Source: DASQPR01 sp035713725
GTDB lineage: Bacteria > Actinomycetota > Actinomycetes > Mycobacteriales > Micromonosporaceae
Assembly (NCBI GenBank): GCA_035713725.1
Contig: DASTMZ010000027.1
Coordinates: 1 to 45,397, forward strand
DNA: 45,397 nucleotides
Reading direction: 5' to 3'
Part shown: piece by piece, positions 6,811 to 14,991 of the stretch
Position numbering within the stretch: position 1 is the stretch's first letter
How the letters are laid out: each line of letters begins with the position of its first letter
The notes under the pieces: model-generated
Databases searched by the model: none
The model's input: only the letters and a program-made list of their open reading frames with translations
What the model was told of the DNA's origin: nothing
Translations under genes and position numbers: made by a program

Positions 6811-8958
6811 CTACGAAGGCCGAACCGAACGCAACAACACAGTCGCTACGTCGACCACTTCGACCCCTTCGGGTACAGAACCAGAAGCTGCCTGAGACGT
6901 CACCCCATCACCCAGCATCGTCGAGCAGAACGGGCACCCCACCGCGATCGTCTTCGCGCCGGTCGCGACCGCTTCCTCGACGCGTTCGATGTTGATCCGC
7001 TTGCCGATCTTCTCTTCCATCCACATCCGGGCACCGCCCGCTCCACAGCAGAACGAACGCTCGGAGTTGCGCGGCATCTCGGTGACCGTACCGGCGCCGA
7101 GCGACGCCCCGAGCACCTCGCGCGGCGGCGTGAAGACACGGTTGTGCCGACCGAGATAGCACGGGTCGTGATAGGTCACGCCACCGTCGACCGGCTGGAC
7201 CGGCGTGAGCTTGCCCGACTTCACCAGGTCGGCGAGCAGCTGCGTGTGGTGGACCACCTGGTACGACGCGCCGAGTTGCGGATACTCGTTGGCGAGCGTG
7301 TTGAAGCAATGTGGGCAGGTCGCCACGATCTTGCGTACGCCAGCCGCGTTCAGTGTCTCGATGTTCTGCTGCGCCAACATCTGGTAGACGAACTCGTTGC
7401 CGATGCGGCGCGCCGGGTCACCCGTACACGTCTCGGCGTTGCCAAGGATCGCGAAGCTCACGCCCGCGTCGTGCAGCAACGTGGCGACCGCGCGGGTGGT
7501 CTTGCGCGCCCGATCCTCGAGCGCTCCCGCGCAGCCGACCCAGAAGAGGTATTCGTAATCACCGCCGTCACTGGCACGCGCAACCTCGAAGTCAAGCCCC
7601 TTCGTCCAGTCCTCTCGAGTGTTCGGCGGCGCGCCCCACGGGTTGCCCTTCGACTCGAGGTTGCGCAGCATCACGCCGGCCTCGGACGGGAAGTTCGACT
7701 CGATCATCACCTGGTAGCGGCGCATGTCGACGATGTGGTCGACGTGCTCGATGTCCACCGGGCATTGCTCGACGCATGCGCCACACGTCGTACACGACCA
7801 GAGCACGTCCGGGTCGATGACGCCGCCGACGTCGGCGCCGCCGATCAACGGCCGCTGCGATTCGGCCATCGCGAGCACGTTCACGCCCGCGAGTTGCTCG
7901 GCGGTCGCCTTTTCCTCGCCGGACATGGTCAGGCCGCCGCCGGCAAGCAGGTAGGGCGCCTTCGCGTACGCGTGATCACGCAGCGACAGCACGAGCAGCT
8001 TCGGTGACAGCGGCTTGCCGGTGTTCCACGCCGGGCACTGCGACTGGCAGCGGCCGCACTCCGTACAAGTCGTGAAGTCCAGCAGTCCCTTCCAGGTGAA
8101 CTGCTCGACGTGCGCGACGCCGAACTGATCGTTCTCCGGATCGGCCTGCTCGAAGTCGAGCGGCGCGCCGTTCGACATCATCGGGCGCAGCGCGCCAAGT
8201 GCCGGCCGGCCGTCGCCGGACCGCTTGAAGAAGATGTTCGGGAAGGCGAGGAACCGGTGCCACGCCACACCCATCGTCACGTTCAGCGCAATGACGATCG
8301 CCCACGTCATGGATATGACGATCTTCACGAACGCGATGAGCACGACGGCGAGGTCCGAGCGCGGCAGCACATTCCCGAGCCCGCGCGAGACCGGCGCGGC
8401 CCAGGTCGGGAACGGCAGATAGCCGCCGGCCGCGCTGAAGCCGCGGATGAGAAGGCCGCAGATCAGCACGAGCAGCACGACCCACTCGACGAAGTAGCCC
8501 TGCCACATGGTGGACCCGAGGAACCGCGACCGACGCCGACGGTTCGGGCGCATCGCCAGCCGGATGCCCATGAGCAGCAGGATCGCCACGATGCCGAGTA
8601 CGGATAGCCACTCGGTCACGAAGCCGAACACGCTCCAGTGCCCGAGCAGCGGGAGGTCGGACGACGGCGAGAACGCCTCCCAATAGGCCTGCAACACGAG
8701 CGCGGACAGCAGGATGAAGCCGACCATGACGAACCAGTGCGCCGCGCCGACCCAGCCCCACGTGAGCATCTTTGTGTGACCGAGAGTCTCGCGGAGCATG
8801 GTCACGGTCCGCTTGCCGCGATCCGTCGAGCGGCTCGTATCGGGCTGCCCGAGGCGCACCACCGCGAACATTTGCCGTACTGCTCGGACGATCAGCACGA
8901 CGGCCACCGCGGTGATCACGAGGGACGCGACGCCCGCGACGATCTGTGTGGCTCCCAT
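6811..8958 (-). CDS. etfD: Membrane iron-sulfur oxidoreductase, ETF:menaquinone-type (EtfD-like)
   Basis: 715 residues. Five or so transmembrane helices in the first 250 residues resemble a respiratory cytochrome b/NarI-like anchor. Then come two 4Fe-4S motifs, CTECGRCQSQCP (about 297-308) and CTTCGACVEQCP (about 390-401), and two cysteine-rich CCG domains (CPHCFN near 555, CCGAGG near 640, CPFC near 680). This is the layout of M. tuberculosis Rv0338c (EtfD), which passes electrons from electron transfer flavoprotein to the quinone pool during fatty-acid oxidation. Assignment rests on architecture and motifs. The GTG/ATG start region has no overlap with neighbours. The acyl-CoA dehydrogenase at 33203-34360 is the kind of enzyme that would feed it. 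Hairpin element A follows its stop. Confidence 0.85.
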   Translation of the reverse strand: MGATQIVAGVASLVITAVAVVLIVRAVRQMFAVVRLGQPDTSRSTDRGKRTVTMLRETLGHTKMLTWGWVGAAHWFVMVGFILLSALVLQAYWEAFSPSSDLPLLGHWSVFGFVTEWLSVLGIVAILLLMGIRLAMRPNRRRRSRFLGSTMWQGYFVEWVVLLVLICGLLIRGFSAAGGYLPFPTWAAPVSRGLGNVLPRSDLAVVLIAFVKIVISMTWAIVIALNVTMGVAWHRFLAFPNIFFKRSGDGRPALGALRPMMSNGAPLDFEQADPENDQFGVAHVEQFTWKGLLDFTTCTECGRCQSQCPAWNTGKPLSPKLLVLSLRDHAYAKAPYLLAGGGLTMSGEEKATAEQLAGVNVLAMAESQRPLIGGADVGGVIDPDVLWSCTTCGACVEQCPVDIEHVDHIVDMRRYQVMIESNFPSEAGVMLRNLESKGNPWGAPPNTREDWTKGLDFEVARASDGGDYEYLFWVGCAGALEDRARKTTRAVATLLHDAGVSFAILGNAETCTGDPARRIGNEFVYQMLAQQNIETLNAAGVRKIVATCPHCFNTLANEYPQLGASYQVVHHTQLLADLVKSGKLTPVQPVDGGVTYHDPCYLGRHNRVFTPPREVLGASLGAGTVTEMPRNSERSFCCGAGGARMWMEEKIGKRINIERVEEAVATGAKTIAVGCPFCSTMLGDGVTSQAASGSVPEGVEVVDVATVLLRSVRPS

Positions 8959-9091
8959 CCGTACCCCTCACTCGCGGCGGCCATCGTCCGGTTGGCCTAC
9001 GTGGCGGCAGCCTAGCGGACCGCTGTTACTGGCTAGTAATCCACGCTTCGGGGTACGGCGGCGGCCAGCGGTAGTGCGGCGAGGCGGCTAT

Positions 9092-9121
9092 CACTCTGCC
9101 GCCACCCACGACGGCAGAGTG
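9092..9121. terminator. Hairpin after crgA
   Basis: Perfect 10-bp stem CACTCTGCCG/CGGCAGAGTG with a ten-base loop, about 50 bases past the crgA stop (minus strand) and before etfD. Likely separates the two genes. Confidence 0.65.
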
Positions 9122-9172
9122 CTACGGCCACGGCCAGAGGTAACGCGGCGGCGAACCGGCGCCGCTTCGTGA

Positions 9173-9436
9173 TCAACGCCAGCGCGACAGCACGATGAGC
9201 GAGGCGACGAGGCTTGCGAAGCCCACCGCGAGGTTCCAGTAGCCCCAGCTCGCGACCGGGTAATTCTGGTCGGACAGGTAGAACGTGACGAGCCAAAGCA
9301 GGCCGAACAGGATGAGGCCCACCGCGGTCATGCCGACCCAGGACGGGCTCGGCTGCCGGTTCGCCGCACTCGACGCCGGGCGGAGATCGGCCGGCGGCGT
9401 GTATACCTTCTTCTTGCGTACGGACGACTTCGGCAT
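9173..9436 (-). CDS. crgA: Cell division protein CrgA
   Basis: 87 residues, the size of the family. A basic, Lys-rich N-terminus (MPKSSVRKKK, then PPADLRP) precedes two transmembrane helices (about 33-52 and 65-83) with YPVASWGYWNL between them. CrgA binds FtsZ-ring and wall-synthesis proteins (FtsI, CwsA, Wag31 in mycobacteria) and coordinates septation. The ATG start is preceded by AGGAGAAAGAA, a strong ribosome-binding site. Divergent from the DUF881-sortase-pabA unit; its place close to the pknA/pknB cluster is conserved across Actinomycetes. Confidence 0.95.
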   Translation of the reverse strand: MPKSSVRKKKVYTPPADLRPASSAANRQPSPSWVGMTAVGLILFGLLWLVTFYLSDQNYPVASWGYWNLAVGFASLVASLIVLSRWR

Positions 9437-9613
9437 TTCTTTCTCCTGTCAAGGCGGCGGTACCAAGCGCCGCGGTACCTCGCGTGCGTCGGCGCGATCT
9501 TGTCATCGACGCCGGACGGTGGTGAGAGTGAGGGGTCGAGCGGAACAGTGTTCAATAGTGTTGCTCGTCATTAGCGTAGACAAGTCGCTGCCTGATCGGG
9601 AGAACGGGGCGTG

Positions 9614-10414
9614 ATGGAGGACACACCGCCGACCACCGCGTCGGGCTCCGCGGTCCGACGTCTCGGCGACCTCTTCCGTCCGTCCGGTCGGGCGCGCTCG
9701 GCCTGGTCGGTGCTCGTACCAGTGGTCGCTCTGTTGGCCGGTCTGCTGTTCACCACGTCCGCGACGACGGCCAACGGAACCAACCTTCGCGAAGACCGCA
9801 CCCCCCAGTTGGTGAACCTGATCGGCGACCGGCAACACCAGATCAGCGCGGCGCAGGCGCAGGAGGCCGCGTTGCGGGCTTCCGTCCTCGCCAAGACGAA
9901 TCAGGTCGCCGGTTCAGACGCCGGCGTCGCCGCGCAGCAACAGCGTGGCTCGGGACTGCTCGGCGATGCCGGCCTCGTCGCCGTACAAGGTCCGGCGCTG
10001 ACCGTGGTGCTCAACGATGCGCCGGCGTCCGCGGACGGGTCGCTGCCGAGGGGCGCTACGCCGGACGACGTGGTCGTGCACCAACAGGACGTACAGGCCG
10101 TCGTCAACGCAATGTGGGCCGGTGGCGCCGAGGCGATGACGATCATGGGGGTACGGGTGATCTCCACGAGCGCCGTCCGCTGCGTCGGCAACACGCTGCT
10201 GCTGCAGGGCGTGCTTTACTCGCCTCCGTTCACCATTACGGCGATCGGCAACACGCGGGCGATGCGTGCCGCGCTCGACGAGTCACCACAGGTCGCGGCG
10301 TACCGTCAGGCGGTGGCGGCCTGGGGTCTCGGGTACCAGACGCGAGAGGGCGTCGTCACGCTGCCGGCGTACAACGGGTCAACCGACCTGCAGTACGCGC
10401 AAGCGATCAGGTGA
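9614..10414 (+). CDS. DUF881 family membrane-anchored protein
   Basis: About 266 residues from ATG 9614 (GTG 9611 directly precedes it). One transmembrane helix near residues 34-52 (VLVPVVALLAGLLFTTS), then an external helical segment (GDRQHQISAAQAQEAALRA) and the DUF881 fold with ALTVVLNDAP, VVHQQDVQAVVNAMWAGGAE and MRVIST-type strands. Function unknown; related proteins sit beside division and kinase genes in M. tuberculosis (Rv0012) and Streptomyces. First gene of a rightward unit DUF881-sortase-small membrane protein-pabA with spacings of 4, 2 and 42 bases. Confidence 0.9.
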   Translation: MEDTPPTTASGSAVRRLGDLFRPSGRARSAWSVLVPVVALLAGLLFTTSATTANGTNLREDRTPQLVNLIGDRQHQISAAQAQEAALRASVLAKTNQVAGSDAGVAAQQQRGSGLLGDAGLVAVQGPALTVVLNDAPASADGSLPRGATPDDVVVHQQDVQAVVNAMWAGGAEAMTIMGVRVISTSAVRCVGNTLLLQGVLYSPPFTITAIGNTRAMRAALDESPQVAAYRQAVAAWGLGYQTREGVVTLPAYNGSTDLQYAQAIR

Positions 10415-10418
10415 CCGC

Positions 10419-11099
10419 ATGACCCTCGGGCGCCGCGTGGCGTACGGCGTCGGCGAAGTCCTCATCACGCTCGGCTTGATAGTCGCGTTCTTCGCGGCCT
10501 ACGAGATCTACGGCAAGGTACCCGAAGTCAACGCCCATCAGGCCGACCTCACGCGGCAGCTCGACCGTGCCTGGACGGCGACGGCCAGCATATTGGCCAC
10601 GGTGCCGCCCAGCACCGCGGTCTTGGTGCAATCCGCGCCACCGGCACCGGGTGACCCGATTGCGCGCCTCTACGTCCCGGCGATGCACCAGCACTGGGTC
10701 GTCGTGGAGGGCGTTGACCTGCCCGACATCCGATACGCCCCGGGCCACTACCCGGGCACTGCGATGCCGGGTCAGGTCGGCAACTTCGCGGTCGCCGGCC
10801 ACCGCATCCCGCCGCTGTTCTGGAATCTCCAAGACGTCCACGCGGGCGACGACATCATCGTCGAGACGGCCACGAACTGGTACGTCTACCAGGTCACCCA
10901 CGATGAGATCGTGTCGCCGCACGCGATCGAGGTCGTCGCACCGACGCCGGACCGGCTCGGTGTGCCGGCGACCGTAGCGTCGCTCACGCTCACCACGTGC
11001 AACCCGAAGTGGGCCGATTACCAACGGCTCGTGGTGCACGCAGTGCTCGTCACCACCACCACACATGCGGCCGGGCCGCCGGTTTCGCTGGGGAGCTGA
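10419..11099 (+). CDS. Class E sortase
   Basis: 226 residues. N-terminal membrane anchor at about 10-30, then the sortase barrel with the catalytic His near 128 (FAVAGHRI), Cys near 194 (LTLTTCNPKW) and Arg near 203 (YQRLV). Class E enzymes of high-GC Gram-positives attach proteins with an LAxTG-type signal to peptidoglycan. No such substrate is encoded in this window. The ATG at 10419 lies four bases after the DUF881 stop, with AGGTGA overlapping that stop. Longer in-frame starts inside DUF881 are rejected because they would run through the preceding gene. Confidence 0.93.
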   Translation: MTLGRRVAYGVGEVLITLGLIVAFFAAYEIYGKVPEVNAHQADLTRQLDRAWTATASILATVPPSTAVLVQSAPPAPGDPIARLYVPAMHQHWVVVEGVDLPDIRYAPGHYPGTAMPGQVGNFAVAGHRIPPLFWNLQDVHAGDDIIVETATNWYVYQVTHDEIVSPHAIEVVAPTPDRLGVPATVASLTLTTCNPKWADYQRLVVHAVLVTTTTHAAGPPVSLGS

Positions 11100-11101
11100 C
11101 C

Positions 11102-11317
11102 GTGTACGGATGGATCTGGAACCACCTGCCGGCCGGCGTCGTTGGCCGGGCTGCGACGGCGGCCGTGCTCATCGCGGGCGTCGGCGCGCTGCTGTGGTTT
11201 GTCGCGTTCCCGGCCATCGACGCTCGGCTGCCGACGAACAACGTCCAGGTGACCTCGCCGAGTGGCGTACCGACCGATTACCGGACGCTCACCCCGTCGA
11301 CCCCGCCGCCGCGCTGA
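11102..11317 (+). CDS. Small single-pass membrane protein
   Basis: 71 residues from GTG 11102, two bases after the sortase stop. One hydrophobic helix (about 18-38, AAVLIAGVGALLWFVAFPAI) and a short external tail ending Pro-rich (TLTPSTPPPR). A similarly placed small membrane protein is found between sortase and pabA in other actinobacteria. No function is known; tight spacing implies translation with the sortase. Confidence 0.8.
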   Translation: MYGWIWNHLPAGVVGRAATAAVLIAGVGALLWFVAFPAIDARLPTNNVQVTSPSGVPTDYRTLTPSTPPPR

Positions 11318-11359
11318 CAAGTCACCATAGGGGTGGGCGCCGCACCGAGGGAGCGACAG

Positions 11360-12007
11360 ATGCGTGTGTTAGTGGTCGACAACTATGACTCGTTCGTGTT
11401 CAACCTCGTGCAGTATCTCGGCCAGCTTGGCGCGGAGTGTGAGGTGCGGCGCAACGACGAGATCACCGTCGACGAGATTCCGGCGCTCCAGCCTGACGCG
11501 ATCTTGCTGTCGCCGGGTCCGAGCACCCCGGAGCGCGCCGGCGTCTGTGTGGACCTGATCCGTCGCTGCGCCGGCGATCTTCCGATTCTCGGCGTGTGCC
11601 TTGGGCATCAAGCGTTCGCGGTGGCGTACGGCGCGACCGTCACGCACGCGCCGGAGTTGTTGCACGGCAAGGTTTCGCTCGTGCGCCACGACGGCAGCGG
11701 CGTGCTCGCCGGCCTACCCGATCCGTTCACCGCGACGCGCTATCACTCGCTCGCGGTGGTCGAGTCGACGCTGCCGCCCGAGATCGAGGTCACCGGACGA
11801 ACCGACTCCGGCGTCGTGATGGCGATGCGACACCGGAGCCTGCCGGTGGAGGGTGTCCAGTTCCACCCGGAGTCCGTGCTGACTCAGGGCGGCCACACGA
11901 TGCTGGCGAATTGGCTCGGCGCCAGCGGATTCGCTGAAGCGCTCGAGCGCGCACCGGCACTTGCGGCCGAGGTCGACGCGCGGCGTCTCGGCGCGTTCGC
12001 GGCATAA
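11360..12007 (+). CDS. pabA: Glutamine amidotransferase of anthranilate / aminodeoxychorismate synthase
   Basis: 215 residues from ATG 11360, preceded by GAGGGAG. Class I glutamine amidotransferase: Cys near 80 in the nucleophile elbow ILGVCLGHQA, and His 169/Glu 171 in VQFHPES. It releases ammonia from glutamine for TrpE (anthranilate) or PabB (4-amino-4-deoxychorismate, folate path). TrpG and PabA cannot be separated by motif, and no synthase partner is adjacent, so it may serve both; the symbol follows usage for this conserved locus. It converges on pknB with a 12-base gap and no clear terminator. Confidence 0.9.
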   Translation: MRVLVVDNYDSFVFNLVQYLGQLGAECEVRRNDEITVDEIPALQPDAILLSPGPSTPERAGVCVDLIRRCAGDLPILGVCLGHQAFAVAYGATVTHAPELLHGKVSLVRHDGSGVLAGLPDPFTATRYHSLAVVESTLPPEIEVTGRTDSGVVMAMRHRSLPVEGVQFHPESVLTQGGHTMLANWLGASGFAEALERAPALAAEVDARRLGAFAA

Positions 12008-12019
12008 CACCGCCGAGCC

Positions 12020-13735
12020 TCAGCCGGACGGCGACGGTGAGGGCGAACCGCTCGGCGGCCCGGTCGGTGCGGACTGGCCGACAAAGATCGTGATCTTCGT
12101 GTTCTTGAAGTACGTCTTGCCGGCGGTCGGCTTCTGGCCGGTGACCAACCCGTCCTGCGCCGGGTCGGCGACCGTGTTCGGCACGACCTCGACATCGGTG
12201 AAGCCCAGCGAGTTGAGGTGGCTGAGCGCCTCGGCCTGCGTCATGCCCGTCAGGTCGTCGAGCTTGGCCTGATTGCCCTTGGATACCTCGATCGTCACCG
12301 TGTCGCCGACGTTGACCGGCGAATGCTCGTCCGGCTTGACGCCGACCACGATGCCCGATGCCGCTGTGCTGTCCACTGGCTGCACTTTCGGCGTGAGTCC
12401 GACGCTCTTGAGTTGGCTGACCGCTTGGTCCTGGGTCAGTCCGGTGACGACCGGTACGCCGCCTTGCACCGAACCCGGTCCGGCGCAGTAGGTCACGTCC
12501 ACACGTGAGTTCGGCGGCACCTGCTTGCCGGCGGTCGGAATCGTGGACAGCACCGCGCCGGGCGTGCACGACGTGCCGTTCTGCTGCGTCTGCGTACCCA
12601 GCACCAGGTTCTGTTGCTGCAACAGCGCCGACGCGTCGGTGAGGTTGCGACCCACCAGGTTCGGCACGTGCGTGTCCTGGGTCCGGTTCGTCAGGTAAAG
12701 CCCGACGCCGAGCGCGATCAGGGCCACGAATCCAAGCACTGTCAGGGTGACCATCACCCAGGCCGACGTACGACGCCGTGGCGGGCCTGCATTGCGTACC
12801 GAGGCCGGCGGCCCGCCAGCGTACCCAGCGGCGGCCCGCTGCGGCACGACCGACGTCGGATCCTCGCGCAGGATTGGGGTCGCCATCACCGGGCGGCCGG
12901 CCGCCGCGCGCAACAGATCGGCACGCATCTCTGCGGCGCTCTGGTAGCGGTTGGCGGGGTTCTTCGCGAGCGCCTTGAGCACCACCGCGTCGATGTCCGG
13001 ACCGATGGCCCGGTTTACCGCGGACGGCGGACGCGCCTCCTCTCGGACATGTTGGTAGGCAACGCTGACCGGGTTGTCGCCGACGAAGGGCGGCCGCCCG
13101 GTGAGTAGCTCGTAGACCACGCAGCCGGTGGCGTACACATCCGAGCGCGCATCGACGGTCTCGCCGCGAGCCTGCTCGGGCGACAGGTATTGCGCGGTGC
13201 CGATCACCGCGCTCGTTTGGGTCATCGTGCTCGCGCCGCTCGCGAGTGCGCGTGCGATGCCGAAGTCCATGACCTTGACCTGACCGGCGCGCGTGAGCAT
13301 CACGTTGCCCGGCTTCACGTCGCGGTGGATGATGCCGTGCCGGTGGCTGAACTCGAGTGCGCCGCAGATCTCCGCGGAGAGTTCCAAGGCGCGCCGCGGC
13401 TGCATCGGCCCCTCGGCGGTCAGTACTTCTTTGAGCGTCCGGCCGTTGACGAACTCCATGACGATGAACGGCAACGGCTCACCGCTCAGACCGCGCTCCT
13501 CGCCGGTGTCGTAGACGGCCACGATCGCTGGGTGGTTGAGCGCGGCCGCGTTCTGCGCTTCCCGACCGAATCGCATCTGAAACGTCGCGTCCCGTGCCAG
13601 GTCGGCGCGCAGCATCTTGATCGCCACGTCGCGGCCGAGCCGGGTGTCGCGGCCGTGGTGCACCTCGGCCATGCCGCCGTATCCGAGCACCTCGCCGACC
13701 TCGTACCTGCTCCCGAGCAGGCGGCCCGCGTTCAT
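12020..13735 (-). CDS. pknB: Serine/threonine protein kinase PknB with PASTA domains
   Basis: 571 residues. Kinase domain about 10-275 with the Gly-rich loop GYGGMAEV, Lys 40 (VAIKML), HRD Asp 139 (IIHRDVKPGN) and DFG Asp 157; the activation segment contains TMTQTSAVIGT, the usual autophosphorylation site region. A juxtamembrane linker is followed by one transmembrane helix (about 328-350) and three external PASTA repeats, one fewer than in M. tuberculosis PknB, then a Ser/Pro/Gly tail. PASTA domains bind muropeptides and lipid II; the kinase controls wall synthesis and division. Start ATG overlaps the pknA stop by four bases (ATGA), so the genes are translationally coupled. Last gene of the operon. 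Confidence 0.96.
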   Translation of the reverse strand: MNAGRLLGSRYEVGEVLGYGGMAEVHHGRDTRLGRDVAIKMLRADLARDATFQMRFGREAQNAAALNHPAIVAVYDTGEERGLSGEPLPFIVMEFVNGRTLKEVLTAEGPMQPRRALELSAEICGALEFSHRHGIIHRDVKPGNVMLTRAGQVKVMDFGIARALASGASTMTQTSAVIGTAQYLSPEQARGETVDARSDVYATGCVVYELLTGRPPFVGDNPVSVAYQHVREEARPPSAVNRAIGPDIDAVVLKALAKNPANRYQSAAEMRADLLRAAAGRPVMATPILREDPTSVVPQRAAAGYAGGPPASVRNAGPPRRRTSAWVMVTLTVLGFVALIALGVGLYLTNRTQDTHVPNLVGRNLTDASALLQQQNLVLGTQTQQNGTSCTPGAVLSTIPTAGKQVPPNSRVDVTYCAGPGSVQGGVPVVTGLTQDQAVSQLKSVGLTPKVQPVDSTAASGIVVGVKPDEHSPVNVGDTVTIEVSKGNQAKLDDLTGMTQAEALSHLNSLGFTDVEVVPNTVADPAQDGLVTGQKPTAGKTYFKNTKITIFVGQSAPTGPPSGSPSPSPSG

Positions 13736-14991
13736 GTCATCAATCCTTCAGTCATGGCGTGGTCGATCGATCGGCTGTGCTCTACCCTAGCCGGCCGGCC
13801 GTCGCCGATCTGTCCGCCGCCCGGTGGCACGGCCAGCGCTGTGACGCGGAACTCGGTCGCTGCCGGGCCAGGAGCGCCATCCGTGGCATAGACGTTTCTC
13901 TTGATGACCGAGGCGATCAGCGCGGCAAGCAGCATAACCACGAGCGCGAGGACGATGCCCAAGATCACCGCAGCGGGCCGGCTCCGCGCGGGTTGCGCGG
14001 CGCCTCGACCCTGCGGCTGGCCGGCACGATATTGCGGGTACGCCGCCGGTGACTGCGGCGCCATGATCTGGGTGCCGGACATGGGTCGGGTGGCCGTGAC
14101 ACCGGCGCCCGCACTGCCGCCGGCCGGCGAGACCGGCTGGACCTTCGTCGGCCGGGCCGGAGGCGGCGCCTGCCCGGCACCGGCGGCTCGGGCGGCGGAC
14201 GCGAGCGCGGCAGCGCTCGGGAAGCGCGCCGCGGGAGGCTTGGCGAGGCAGCGCTCGACGAGCGCCCGGATCGGCGGTGGGATGTCCGGCGGCAGCGGCG
14301 GCGGAGTGGCCTCGACGTGTTGCACGGCAATCTCGATCGGAGTGCCGCCTTCGAACGGCCGGCGGCCGGCCAGGCACTGATATGCCACGACACCGAGCGC
14401 GTACACATCGGACAGTGGCGTCGCGCCGTGGCCGGACGCTTGCTCCGGCGACAGGTACGACGCCGTGCCGAGCACCGAGCCCACCGCGGTGAGATTGCTG
14501 GCGGCAGCCTCGCGTCGGGCGATGCCGAAGTCGGTGAGCACCAGCGTGCCGTTCGGCCGGACGAGCAGGTTCGCCGGCTTTACGTCACGGTGCACGATTC
14601 CCTTGTCGTGCGCGGCTTGCAGCGCATCGGCGGCTTGCGCGATCAGCGACATGGTGCGCTGTGGGGTCAATCGGCCGACGCGCCCGAGCGTCTTGGACAG
14701 CGCGTCGCCCTCGACGTATTCCATGACGAGGTAGGTCACGCCGTTGTCGGTGCCGTAGTCGTAGACGTCGACCACGCCCGGGTGGTTGATCGTCGCCATG
14801 GTGCGTGCCTCGTCACGGAAACGCGCCGCGAAGCCCTGCTCGGCCACGAGGCTCGGCAGCAGGATCTTGACCGCGATCGTCCGGGCCAGCACGTCGTCCA
14901 CGCCGCGCCACACGTCGCCCATGCCGCCACCCGCGATGTGCTCGGTCAGCCGGTAGCGGCCGCCCAGGACGGTGCCCGGCCCGACGCTCAT
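13732..14991 (-). CDS. pknA: Serine/threonine protein kinase PknA
   Basis: About 419 residues. Kinase domain in residues 10-265 with AGGGMGDV, Lys 42 (IAVKIL), HRD Asp 136 (GIVHRDVKPAN) and DFG (LTDFGIARR). A Pro/Ala/Gln-rich linker leads to one transmembrane helix near 343-365 and a short external tail without PASTA domains. PknA and PknB together phosphorylate growth and division proteins, including FHA proteins and wall enzymes. ATG 14991 is chosen over GTG 14994 because GGAGG is only three bases from the GTG; either way it overlaps the pbpA stop. Part of the seven-gene leftward unit. Confidence 0.96.
   Translation of the reverse strand: MSVGPGTVLGGRYRLTEHIAGGGMGDVWRGVDDVLARTIAVKILLPSLVAEQGFAARFRDEARTMATINHPGVVDVYDYGTDNGVTYLVMEYVEGDALSKTLGRVGRLTPQRTMSLIAQAADALQAAHDKGIVHRDVKPANLLVRPNGTLVLTDFGIARREAAASNLTAVGSVLGTASYLSPEQASGHGATPLSDVYALGVVAYQCLAGRRPFEGGTPIEIAVQHVEATPPPLPPDIPPPIRALVERCLAKPPAARFPSAAALASAARAAGAGQAPPPARPTKVQPVSPAGGSAGAGVTATRPMSGTQIMAPQSPAAYPQYRAGQPQGRGAAQPARSRPAAVILGIVLALVVMLLAALIASVIKRNVYATDGAPGPAATEFRVTALAVPPGGGQIGDGRPARVEHSRSIDHAMTEGLMT

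Noticed and set aside
6370..8007. Plus-strand open frame of 545 codons
   Set aside because: Antisense to etfD and across hairpin element A; low-complexity translation without recognisable domains.
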